From Candidatus Anammoximicrobium sp. (lineage in GTDB: Bacteria > Planctomycetota > Planctomycetia > Pirellulales > Pirellulaceae): DNA of 64,000 nt. The stretch covers positions 21,232 through 85,231 of the forward strand of contig JAAYYU010000188.1 in the NCBI GenBank assembly GCA_012515235.1, in the 5' to 3' direction. Shown here one piece after another: positions 9,340 to 18,018 of the stretch. The stretch's first letter is position 1; each line of letters begins with the position of its first letter. The notes under the pieces were generated by a model, which made no database searches, had not been told where the DNA came from, and saw only the letters and a program-made list of their open reading frames with translations. The translations under genes were made by a program, and so were the position numbers.

Positions 9340-11436
9340 GTGCCCCCAATGATTCGCATGACGCTCGTGTGCATCCTGGTCGGGATGAGTACCCAGGCTT
9401 GGTCGGCCGGGGAGTCCTGCGTGTCGGCCATCAACAAGGACTTCACGGTCGTCGACTGCGGCACGCCGATCCGGGTGCTGAAGCTGTACGCCGGCACGCT
9501 GTACAAGCACCCGGAGACGGCGAAGTTGCACCTGCTGCTGGAGTTCGGCAACAACAACGGCTACCGCATCGGCGAGCAGGAGTGGGAGGACGTCTGGCAC
9601 CGCCTGGTGGACGTGGAGTTGGAAAGCGGCCAGACGCGGCAGACCAACGGCAGCGACGGGGTCACGTCGCTGCACTTCCTGCACCCCAACGGGCTGATCT
9701 ACCTGTTCGAGGGCAAGACCCGTCCGGCGAGCCTGGGCGAGTACGACCCGCGCACGGGCAAGTACCGCCGGGTCGGGGCCTTGGGCGACAGCCCGTACAA
9801 GGTCGTGCTCGCGCCCAGCGGCCGAGTGTACGTGGGCGAAGTGAACGGGGGCGTGTCCGTCTGGGACCCCGCCGGGCGGGCACTCATCCACTACGACAGG
9901 CCCGCCGGCCGCAAGATCCATTGGGGCGTGTACACGATGGAGGTCGAAGAGCCCTGGATCTACTGCGGCATGACGAACCAGGGCAAGTGGTTCCTGACAG
10001 CCATCGACACCCGGACCGGCAAAGCCACGAGCTACTTCGACGTCGAAAGCGGGCAGGAGCCGGCCAGGGCCGGGGGGAACAGCGTGACTCGGACGACGGC
10101 GGGCAATCTGTTCTTCGGCCCCTACCCGCTGAAGGACGGCCAGCCGCAGAGGGACGCCCAGGGCAACCCGCTGAAACGGAACCCGCCCGGCGAAAGCAAA
10201 CCCGACAAGAGCCCGCCGCTGGAAGGCAACCGCTCCTGGCCGAACATGTGGAAGGTCGCCGGCTACGCGGGCTCGCGCTCCAAGGAGGCCGAAGAACAAC
10301 TGGGCATCGAGTTCGATCTGACCGACGTCGAGCCGAACAACTGGAACGGCGCCGTCGCCACCGTGCGCTGGCGCAAGAAGGGCGAGGCCGCGTGGCGGAC
10401 GGTGCAGATCAAGGGCTTGGAGCCGGTCGGCATGTCGACCGAGTGCCTGGGCGTAACGCCCGACGGCAAGCTGATCGGCGTGGCCGCCTTCTATGGCTCC
10501 GTGTTCCGCTTCGATCCGCTGACCGGCACGAGCGAACGGCTCGGCCTGGCCCCGGGCAGCGTCTACCAGATCCTGCCCACCGCAGGCCACACGTACTTCT
10601 GCGGCTACGTCTCGTTTCTGGCCGACTACGACCACAGCCAGCCGTACCTGGTCCACAAAGACGGGACGCCGAGCACGAATCCAAAGAACTTCAGCACGGG
10701 CGTCAAGTGGACCCACTGCATGACCCAGGGTCCGGACGGACGGATCTACCTCGGCGGCTACGACGGTCGCCACCGGACCGGCGGCGGATTTTCCATCTTC
10801 GACCCCAAGACCCGGGAGATGAAAAACCTCCGCGAGCCCTGGTTCGTCCACCAAGGCGTGCGCTGCCTGTGCCTGATCCACGGCGGCAAGACGCTGGCCA
10901 TCGCCACGCGCCCCGTCGGCCAAAAGGTGCCGGACCCCAAGGGGCGCATTTTCTTGTTTGACCTGCAGACGCAAGAGATCGTCCGCGAGGTCGTCCTGGA
11001 CGAACTGCCCACGAACCCGGACCAGTTGTTCGTAGCCGGCGAGCGAGCCGTGATCGGCGTCTCCCGCGCCACGGAACCCGACTCGAACGGGCGCGAACAG
11101 GACGTGACGCTGGTCTACGGACTGGACGCGGACAGTGGCAAGGTGCTGTTCCAGAAACGGTATCCGGGCCGCGCCTTCACCGGCATCTGCCGTTACGACC
11201 ACACCGACGTGGTCCGCGGCCCCGACGGCTGCGGTTGGCTGTTCGTCGACGAGTCGTTGTGCCGCATCCACCCCGACGGGACCTTGGAGACGGTTCGCCC
11301 CCAGATCGACTACCGCGGCAAGATGCTCTGGCATGGCAAGACGCTGTACATCTGGAACGGCGGCCGAGTCTACTCCCGCCTGTTCGCCAACGTCGTGCGA
11401 ATCCCCGATTTGTTCGGGGCGTCCGGCGCGCCTTAG
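9340..11436 (+). CDS. Secreted beta-propeller-type protein
   Basis: N-terminal signal peptide and repeated blade-like segments (GKYRRVGALGDSPYKVVLAPSGRVYVGEVNGGVSVWDPAGRALIHYDRP); start may be 9340 or 9349. Confidence 0.65.
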   Translation: MPPMIRMTLVCILVGMSTQAWSAGESCVSAINKDFTVVDCGTPIRVLKLYAGTLYKHPETAKLHLLLEFGNNNGYRIGEQEWEDVWHRLVDVELESGQTRQTNGSDGVTSLHFLHPNGLIYLFEGKTRPASLGEYDPRTGKYRRVGALGDSPYKVVLAPSGRVYVGEVNGGVSVWDPAGRALIHYDRPAGRKIHWGVYTMEVEEPWIYCGMTNQGKWFLTAIDTRTGKATSYFDVESGQEPARAGGNSVTRTTAGNLFFGPYPLKDGQPQRDAQGNPLKRNPPGESKPDKSPPLEGNRSWPNMWKVAGYAGSRSKEAEEQLGIEFDLTDVEPNNWNGAVATVRWRKKGEAAWRTVQIKGLEPVGMSTECLGVTPDGKLIGVAAFYGSVFRFDPLTGTSERLGLAPGSVYQILPTAGHTYFCGYVSFLADYDHSQPYLVHKDGTPSTNPKNFSTGVKWTHCMTQGPDGRIYLGGYDGRHRTGGGFSIFDPKTREMKNLREPWFVHQGVRCLCLIHGGKTLAIATRPVGQKVPDPKGRIFLFDLQTQEIVREVVLDELPTNPDQLFVAGERAVIGVSRATEPDSNGREQDVTLVYGLDADSGKVLFQKRYPGRAFTGICRYDHTDVVRGPDGCGWLFVDESLCRIHPDGTLETVRPQIDYRGKMLWHGKTLYIWNGGRVYSRLFANVVRIPDLFGASGAP

Positions 11437-11476
11437 AGTCCCAATTCGTAGGACCCGCTCGCCGTGCGCGCATCCG

Positions 11477-13417
11477 TCACTTTTCCGGTTTGCGATGCAA
11501 CACAACCTGTTCGACCCACGTGGTCTTTCCCCCTCCCCCCTGCCCTGCCCCGGCGGCGAGGGGCTTGGTGGCGTCGATCGCCAGGCCCGTGAGCCCCGCC
11601 AGCAGAAAGGCAGCGGCGCAGGCCAGGAACGCCGCCATCCAGTTCTGGCTGGGGCCGATGATCCAGATCAGCAGCGGCGGCGTGACGGCCGCGCCGAAGT
11701 TGCCCCACATGTTGGTCCAGCCCAACACGGAGGCCGTCTGCCGTCCGCCGATGTCCTGGCAGAACGCCCACACCGTCCCCTGACTCCAATCGGTCAGGAA
11801 CGCCACCAGCGAGAACAGCACGACCGCGCCCCACGGCGAGGGCTCGAACAAGAAACCCAGATAGGCGCCGACCGCCAACAGCCGCGACAAGCCGATCGGC
11901 AGCGAGCGGCTCCACCGCAAGCCCATCGTCCGCAGCAGATAATCCGTCCACAGGCCGCCCAGCACGGTGCCGAACCAGCCGACCAGGGGCGGAATCGAAA
12001 CCAGCAGCGCCCGCTCCTCGACCGGCAACTGGTGAACGCTCTGAAAATAACGCGGGGCCCAAGTCACGATGAACACCCAGCCGACGTTGGTGAACAACTG
12101 CGAAGCGGAGAGCAACCACAGACTGAGACTGGCGGCCAGGCGGGCGAGGGCGGCGGCGGGCGCCCCCCTGCCCTGCCCTGGATCTGGGGTCAGACGCACA
12201 GAATTCAATTTTCGCGGCCCATCGTCCTGCCCGGTGGAAGATTCAGTCCCCGCGAAAATTGAATTCTGTACGTCTGACCCCAACGGCGGAGTCGCAGGAG
12301 CGCGGTTTTCGATCAGGGACCGTTCGGCGTCGTTCACGCCGGTGTGGTCCGCCGGGTGGTTGCGGCACGTCCACCACACCAGCGCAGCGACCGCCAGTCC
12401 CAGGCAACCGTAGACGAACATCATCGGACGCCAGCCTGCGCCGTAAAGTCTCCGCACGGTGTCGCGGTGGGCGGCTTCCAGGATCAGGCGGTTCAGCCGC
12501 TGGACCTGCCGCTCGTCCAACTCTTCCGGCCGCTGGGCCAGCAACCGCCTGGCTTCTCGCTCCAGCGGCAACGACGACGCGGCGGCGCGGCGGAAGAACC
12601 CGCGCCGCGAGATCATGCCGTTCAGGTCGGCGGTGAGTTGCCCGGCGTCGAGACCGGGCGGCGCGGCGAGGGGAACCACGTCGGCCCCCCCTGCCCTCCC
12701 CTGCCCCGGCGCCTTCCGGCGCTCTGTCTCGGCATTCCGCTCCGCTCGATATGCGGTCGCACAGTCCGAGACGGCAGACCGCGTAGTCGTCGGCAGAGCG
12801 TTCAAAATCTTGGCGTTGACGACCGCCGCCACGTCGGCGTCGCCGCCTGGAGCGGAAAGCTCGTAGCAGAACCGCGGCACGTCCAGCAAATCCCGCGGCC
12901 GGAGCGTGGCGGGCGTCGCAGCCGGCGTCAGCCACACGATCAGCGGTCCGCTGGCAAACAGCGCCAGCCAGCCGCCCACGCGCCCGCCGACCGACACGAG
13001 GCTGCTGGCCGTGGCCCGCGCCGACACGGGCATCCACCTGCCGATGAGGCTGGCGCCCGTCGGATACGCGCCGGCCTGCGCGATGCCGAATCCCAATCGC
13101 AGCAGGATCAGCATCCCGAAGCCCGCGGCCACACCGGTCAAGCCGGTCAGCAGCGACCAGCCCAGAACGTAACTGGTCAGCATGAGCCGCGGGCCGAAGC
13201 GGTCCGTCAGCCAGCCGGAAGGGACTTGGCTCAGCGCGTACGTCCAGAAAAAGGCGCTCAGCATCCAGCCCACCTGGCTGTCGGTCAGGCCCAAGTCCTC
13301 CTTGATAAAAACTTCGGCAAAGGAAATGCAGAAGCGATCCAGGTACAACAGCACCGCCATCAGGGCCGTGACGGCCACGACGAGATAGCGGACGCGTGTG
13401 GGGGACGAAGGCGGCAT
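11477..13417 (-). CDS. MFS transporter with expanded central loop
   Basis: LYLDRFCISFAEVFIKEDLGLTDSQVGWMLSAFFWTYALSQVPSGWLTDRFGPR...GWVFIVTWAPRYFQ; contains in-frame palindromic element at 12186..12281. Confidence 0.9.
   Translation of the reverse strand: MPPSSPTRVRYLVVAVTALMAVLLYLDRFCISFAEVFIKEDLGLTDSQVGWMLSAFFWTYALSQVPSGWLTDRFGPRLMLTSYVLGWSLLTGLTGVAAGFGMLILLRLGFGIAQAGAYPTGASLIGRWMPVSARATASSLVSVGGRVGGWLALFASGPLIVWLTPAATPATLRPRDLLDVPRFCYELSAPGGDADVAAVVNAKILNALPTTTRSAVSDCATAYRAERNAETERRKAPGQGRAGGADVVPLAAPPGLDAGQLTADLNGMISRRGFFRRAAASSLPLEREARRLLAQRPEELDERQVQRLNRLILEAAHRDTVRRLYGAGWRPMMFVYGCLGLAVAALVWWTCRNHPADHTGVNDAERSLIENRAPATPPLGSDVQNSIFAGTESSTGQDDGPRKLNSVRLTPDPGQGRGAPAAALARLAASLSLWLLSASQLFTNVGWVFIVTWAPRYFQSVHQLPVEERALLVSIPPLVGWFGTVLGGLWTDYLLRTMGLRWSRSLPIGLSRLLAVGAYLGFLFEPSPWGAVVLFSLVAFLTDWSQGTVWAFCQDIGGRQTASVLGWTNMWGNFGAAVTPPLLIWIIGPSQNWMAAFLACAAAFLLAGLTGLAIDATKPLAAGAGQGGGGKTTWVEQVVLHRKPEK
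11535..11551 (-). repeat. G-rich microrepeat copy D
   Basis: Plus strand CCCCCCTGCCCTGCCCC, in the MFS gene. Confidence 0.85.
12163..12180 (-). repeat. G-rich microrepeat copy E
   Basis: Plus strand CCCCCCTGCCCTGCCCTG, 5 bp from palindromic element 1. Confidence 0.85.
12186..12281. repeat. Long-inverted-repeat element, copy 1 (96 bp, ~32 bp arms)
   Basis: Arms ggggtcagacgcacagaattcaattttcgcgg / ccgcgaaaattgaattctgtacgtctgacccc match at 31 of 32 positions; related to 34271..34366 and 31194..31290. Confidence 0.9.
12685..12707 (-). repeat. G-rich microrepeat copy F
   Basis: Plus strand CCCCCCCTGCCCTCCCCTGCCCC, in the MFS gene. Confidence 0.8.
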
Positions 13418-13430
13418 GGGGGAGGAAGAA

Positions 13431-13470
13431 AGTCAAAAAGTCAAAAAGTGAAAAAGTGAAAAAGTGAAAC
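13431..13470. repeat. 8-bp tandem repeat (AGTCAAAA/AGTGAAAA x5)
   Basis: agtcaaaa agtcaaaa agtgaaaa agtgaaaa agtgaaac, just upstream of the MFS start codon. Confidence 0.85.
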
Positions 13471-13655
13471 GGGGTCTGGTTGGTCAGTTTTCACTCTGCA
13501 CTTTACACTTTCTTCCAACAATTCCAACTGCCTCGTTTACTCTGGGAGACTCGGTCGGAACGTACGGCGGAGAACGTCTGCTGTCGCGATGACGGTCCTT
13601 GGGTAGAATTACGGCGGCGCAGACGTTTTCGAATTTCGTCCTCAGGGACACACCG

Positions 13656-14441
13656 ATGGAGATCCCAACTGCTGGCAAACTGTTTCTGGGGGGCTCGCTG
13701 GGGGCTTGCGGAGGCGCTGTCGGGTTGGTGCGTTTGGGCACTGCCCCGTTACTCGTTTTTCGCGACGTCTTTGCCGTGCGCGCCGGCGGGTCCTTGCCGG
13801 AGTCGCTGCAGTATTGCGGCGCGTTGGCCCTGTTCAGTCTGCTTTTTGGCGCGGCGAGCCTGGTGGCGCTGACCGGTCTGATCCAGTTGGCCCGTATGGC
13901 CACTTTCAGTTCGCTGGCGCTGATCCTGCTGATTGCCGCCGGCGCGGCAAGTGCCGCCGGCGGTGGCGGATTATGGCTGGGAGCCTCCCGCCAGTTGGCT
14001 TCGTTCCGCGTCGCCGCGCCGTCGGAAGCAGGGCCCAAGCCGCACGAAGTGGCCACGGCGGCTGAATACGCCTTGGCCCCAGCGCGCGTGGGATTCGCGG
14101 GCCTGCTGGCAAGTTCCGCGCTGCTGCTGGTGCTGTCCTGCGGCAGTCTGAAGGGCAGTCCGAACGGCGCGCGGCCGCGCGTTGCCGTAGGCGTTGTCGG
14201 CCGGTTCTCCGCCGCCAGTGTCACGGGCTTCGCCCTCGTGCTGGCGGCCACGTGGTTTCCGATGCACAAGCTGACGACTGCGCTGACGTCCGGCGGCACG
14301 GTGAAGCCGGACGAGATTGCGCTGTCGATCTCCCGCACGCTGCAGTTGAGCGTGCTGGCCGCCGCCCTGCTGCTGATGCACGGAGTCCTGCTGATTGGGT
14401 TCGGCATCCTGGTGCGGCGAGTGCCAGGCCCGACGAAGTAA
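13656..14441 (+). CDS. Multi-spanning membrane protein of unknown function
   Basis: Several hydrophobic segments; start chosen at MEIPTAGK, ORF extends upstream to 13599. Confidence 0.55.
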   Translation: MEIPTAGKLFLGGSLGACGGAVGLVRLGTAPLLVFRDVFAVRAGGSLPESLQYCGALALFSLLFGAASLVALTGLIQLARMATFSSLALILLIAAGAASAAGGGGLWLGASRQLASFRVAAPSEAGPKPHEVATAAEYALAPARVGFAGLLASSALLLVLSCGSLKGSPNGARPRVAVGVVGRFSAASVTGFALVLAATWFPMHKLTTALTSGGTVKPDEIALSISRTLQLSVLAAALLLMHGVLLIGFGILVRRVPGPTK

Positions 14442-14453
14442 GGACTTCGTGGT

Positions 14454-15908
14454 TCAGCTTCCTTCGCAAAACTGCAACGAATAGAGGTCGGCGTCCTGCA
14501 GTTCAAACCGCAGGCGGACCGTCTGGCCGGCGAGTTTGCTGACGTCCGCGCCGGACTTCCAGTTCACCGTGTGCTCGATGCGGTCGCCGATGATCTCCGG
14601 GCAGTCTGCCAAGGAAAAACCCTCGATCGGTTTCCCGTCAGCCGTCTGCAACTCGACGCGCAGCCCGCCGGCCGCCGATGTCGAGTAATTGATGTTCAGC
14701 CGATTGCCGGAAAAGACGAACGGCTTGGTGATCATCTGCCCGCCGCCATACGGGCCGGACACGGAAACAAAGCCGTCCGGCCGCAGCGAGTATCGCCGCA
14801 CGTGATTGCTGGGGTATCCGGAGTGGTGCTTCACGTACAGCGACAATTCCCGCTCGCCCGTCTGGACGATGCCGCGAGCCGCGTAGTTGGCGCGCGACGT
14901 CCAGTTCTCCAGGTCGAATCCCGGCCGGACGTAGGCTTCCAGGAACGTACGCTTGAAATCGACCCCGCCGCGGGCCGAAGCCAGCAGGATGTCGGTACAG
15001 TCGTTGGCGTAGTTCCACTCCTTCGGCGTGCCGATACGGAAAGCCTCCTCGTCGGTCACCACCCGCCGCCCCGGCAGGAATCGCGTGGGCAGCCCCAAGT
15101 ACAGATGGGGCGCACGCACGTACGGGTCGATTTGGTTCGTATACAGGTGCTGCCGCGGCTTGCCGTCCAGCTCCAAGTCAACCGGCTCGGTCCAGTGAAT
15201 GAAGTCCTGCGAAGTCGTGCGGGCGATCCACCGCACGCTATCGCGGAACACGCGGAAGTAGCACACGTACTGCTTTTCGCTCTCCGACCAGAACGCGTTG
15301 TTCTGCGAATCGAAGGCCCCCTTGGTGATCACCGGCTCCGGTTGCAGTTCCCGCCAGTGGATCCCGTCGGGTGAGGCAAAGGCGATCAGGCCAGGAGCGC
15401 CGGTTCCGCCGAGTGCTTTGTAACGCTGGTCGGCCGGGGCGTCTGGGTTCGCGTCGATGAAGGGCGCAAAGTTGTGACAGCCCCGATGCCGCGCCAGCAC
15501 GACGTTGTTGTCCTTCGTCCCCTGCACCTCGAACAAGCCCAGCTTGGGCCGCGTCCAGTTGACGCCGTCGCGACTCTCGGCGACGCAGGTGACCTCCACG
15601 TCCAGCGTATGCCGCGCGGCCGGCATGCCCCGGTAGTAAAACCGGAACAGGTCGCCGTCCTTCAGCACCGTCTCGTAGCCGCAGTACAGTCCTTCCCACG
15701 GCTGGTCGAACTTCAGCACAATCTCCCGCGGTTGCGGGGCATGCAATTCGAGCCGGGCTCCCTCCAGCCGGTCGATCAGCAGTTGATCGACAAACAACTC
15801 GCGCCGGGCCCCGATGTTGATTTCTCCCTCGGCCGCAGCGGCCGAAACCAGCCGCGCCACGCACCAGCCAGCCAGCAGACCCACCATCAACTTGTTTGCT
15901 CGCGACAT
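14454..15908 (-). CDS. Secreted glycosidase-like (five-bladed propeller type) protein
   Basis: Signal peptide at MSRANKLMVGLLAGWCVARLVSA; CVAESRDGVNWTRPKLGLFEVQGTKDNNVV, IAFASPDGIHWRELQPEPVI. Confidence 0.6.
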   Translation of the reverse strand: MSRANKLMVGLLAGWCVARLVSAAAAEGEINIGARRELFVDQLLIDRLEGARLELHAPQPREIVLKFDQPWEGLYCGYETVLKDGDLFRFYYRGMPAARHTLDVEVTCVAESRDGVNWTRPKLGLFEVQGTKDNNVVLARHRGCHNFAPFIDANPDAPADQRYKALGGTGAPGLIAFASPDGIHWRELQPEPVITKGAFDSQNNAFWSESEKQYVCYFRVFRDSVRWIARTTSQDFIHWTEPVDLELDGKPRQHLYTNQIDPYVRAPHLYLGLPTRFLPGRRVVTDEEAFRIGTPKEWNYANDCTDILLASARGGVDFKRTFLEAYVRPGFDLENWTSRANYAARGIVQTGERELSLYVKHHSGYPSNHVRRYSLRPDGFVSVSGPYGGGQMITKPFVFSGNRLNINYSTSAAGGLRVELQTADGKPIEGFSLADCPEIIGDRIEHTVNWKSGADVSKLAGQTVRLRFELQDADLYSLQFCEGS

Positions 15909-15997
15909 GAAAGGGACTCCTTTGTTTTCGGTGTTCTGCAAAGTCATCGTCTGGGTCTCCGGGACAGGCACAGTTCCCGGCTCAACCTTTACCCGCG

Positions 15998-16040
15998 AGC
16001 ATTTTGGAGTGCGGCGCCTTGTCGCCGCTTTGGCTCGATG
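15998..16040. repeat. Dispersed repeat (GGAGTGCGGCGCCTTGTCGCCGC[T/C]TTGGCTCGATG), copy 1
   Basis: Near-identical to 52383..52424. Confidence 0.8.
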
Positions 16041-16217
16041 CCGATGCGACGACCGGCCCTGTGTGTTCAGATGCGTAGCCCCTTGACGGTGTTGTCGAGT
16101 TCGCCGTCCACAACTAGGTCGGTAATGCGCCATGCCATACGGGTATCGTACCCACAGACCACCACCAGCGAAAGAAGCCCGACGTCGTCCGACTCCGCAC
16201 AAGGGAGCCAAGCCCGC

Positions 16218-17339
16218 TCACGCCTTTGCGGTTTGGTAAGCCGTAAGGTGTTCCCTCTCGAACACGGCCGATGGCGGCCCGAACAAGAATCCCCCTTCGA
16301 CGCTCCATTCAAGTTCGATAGTGTTTTCTTCGAAGGTGGCCTTTGCAGCAGATCGAAGATGAAGTTCCCCCGGTCGGTTCACTGTTCGGCTTTTCCTGCA
16401 CGACGTCAACACGACGGTCCAACCCGCATCGAGAAAGTCGGCCAGAACTTCACGATCGGGTAATGCATCCCTCTCGCCTGCCGAAACCGCCGCTACCTTG
16501 GCCTCGGCGTCGTCGCCGCCAAGCCTGCACAAGTCCGTGAAATGGTTCTTGAGGGAACCGTGGTGCGGAACCTTGATCGATTGGAAGTGGGCTGCAGTGG
16601 ATCGTTCCTGAGCGTGGTCGCGCCAGACCTTCAGCGCCCGCGAGATACCCGCGGACGAGGCATCGGCCGCGAGTAGGACATTGAATTTCATGTTTCCATC
16701 GTTCACCGCAAGAACTACGACGAGCGACAACTCGTTTGCCTCCAATTTGGCATTCGGGTTCTTTGCGTAAGCCTCGATACTTGCCTCCGTTAGCCGACGT
16801 TTCGCCTTCGCGTCCGGTCCGATAGGCACGAAATCAATCCGTCCACTACTGCCCTTTGGCGAGACGGAAGGACGTTCGGCATCCAACTCACGCCAGTCAA
16901 GATCTCCCTGTTCGTCCCACGCTCGGAGTGCCTGCTGAAGCCGCCGGTACTCGCGTTGCCCCGGACGTTTCGGCTGCACTAGCAGTTCCCTGATCTGCTG
17001 CGCCGTCAAACCGCTGTCGAAGTAAAACCCCACAGACTTCCCATCGCTCTCGATGAAATGCCTGAGAACATCGTGCATTCCCAGAAAGTGATCGTAGTCA
17101 GGATGCGTTTGGAAGACGAGCGCCAGAGTTTGGATTTGTTTCTCCTGGACGAAATCGAAGAAGCGACTTCGCACTCCGCCGGTCTTAGGCAAGTAACAGT
17201 CGACGAGCACCCAACGTCCGTCGGGCAGGCGAACGAGGATCGTATCGCCGTGGCCACAGGCAAACAAGTAGACCTCGATACGGCTCCGGTCAGAACTCGA
17301 TCGGACCGGTGACTTTTTTTCTTTCGCAGGGTTCGTCAT
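16218..17339 (-). CDS. ComEC-like metallo-beta-lactamase-fold hydrolase
   Basis: FACGHGDTILVRLPDGRWVLVDC, QTHPDYDHFLGM, IKVPHHGS; start MTNPAKEKK overlaps the upstream gene. Confidence 0.85.
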   Translation of the reverse strand: MTNPAKEKKSPVRSSSDRSRIEVYLFACGHGDTILVRLPDGRWVLVDCYLPKTGGVRSRFFDFVQEKQIQTLALVFQTHPDYDHFLGMHDVLRHFIESDGKSVGFYFDSGLTAQQIRELLVQPKRPGQREYRRLQQALRAWDEQGDLDWRELDAERPSVSPKGSSGRIDFVPIGPDAKAKRRLTEASIEAYAKNPNAKLEANELSLVVVLAVNDGNMKFNVLLAADASSAGISRALKVWRDHAQERSTAAHFQSIKVPHHGSLKNHFTDLCRLGGDDAEAKVAAVSAGERDALPDREVLADFLDAGWTVVLTSCRKSRTVNRPGELHLRSAAKATFEENTIELEWSVEGGFLFGPPSAVFEREHLTAYQTAKA

Positions 17340-18018
17340 CGAGTTCTTCCAATGGCTCCGAATCATCTCGTCCATCGACGGAACCGTGCACAACGTGAAC
17401 GTACACGGCAAGGCAGTCACCCTTGTTGGGGAGTTTTCCGTCGGTGAACTGGCTTCGGGTGTACGTGTGCTCGACAACGTCGTCGTCCGTGTCGAATACG
17501 ACGGTGGCGGTGTCGCCGTGGATATGTTCGACGACGCCTTCGTAGGACTCGATCATTTTCAGATGGCCGTGCTTTCGGTCCAGCAACAGAGCGAGGGTCG
17601 CGTCGATGGCCTCGTTTCGCCCCTTCAAGATGTCCAACAAACTGTCATTCTGAGCACGCAACTTGTCCAGTTCGGAGAGCAGTTGGTCGTATCGTTGCGT
17701 CTCTCGTGCGGCATTTCTCCGCGCTTCCGCAACTCGCGACTGCAACAACTGGTTCTCCAAGCGAAGTTGGCTGCACCGCTGCTCCAACTCCAACAACGTG
17801 TTCTTCTCGTCTCGGACAGTCAGCCCTTTTTCACGTCGGGCGGGAGACGTCTCCCCTTCGGCCCGGCGCATGGACTCTACGGCCGTCCTAAACTCGGCAA
17901 GTCGTTTGAACAGGTCGGTCTTCCCAGAACCGCCGTGACTCAAGAACAGCAAAGGACGGCCCGGTGCCTGCAGGAACGCGGCCTGCGCTTCGTCCAGAAG
18001 TTCCGATAGCTCAGCCAT
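17290..18018 (-). CDS. Coiled-coil protein of unknown function with P-loop-like N-terminal motif
   Basis: LLFLSHGGSGKTDLFKRLAEF then long coiled coil (LLELEQRCSQLRLENQLLQSRVAEARRN); overlaps both neighbours. Confidence 0.7.
   Translation of the reverse strand: MAELSELLDEAQAAFLQAPGRPLLFLSHGGSGKTDLFKRLAEFRTAVESMRRAEGETSPARREKGLTVRDEKNTLLELEQRCSQLRLENQLLQSRVAEARRNAARETQRYDQLLSELDKLRAQNDSLLDILKGRNEAIDATLALLLDRKHGHLKMIESYEGVVEHIHGDTATVVFDTDDDVVEHTYTRSQFTDGKLPNKGDCLAVYVHVVHGSVDGRDDSEPLEELDDEPCERKKVTGPIEF

Noticed and set aside
9087-9340. Glycine riboswitch upstream of gcvT
   Set aside because: I could not identify the conserved glycine aptamer motifs on the minus strand; needs a covariance-model search.
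9328-11505. 725-aa minus-strand ORF
   Set aside because: Antisense to the signal-peptide-bearing propeller gene; no domain signal.
17290-18018. Canonical Walker A in the coiled-coil protein
   Set aside because: SHGGSGKT lacks the first Gly of GxxxxGK[ST], and the protein seems too small and coiled-coil rich for a full P-loop domain; reported only as P-loop-like.
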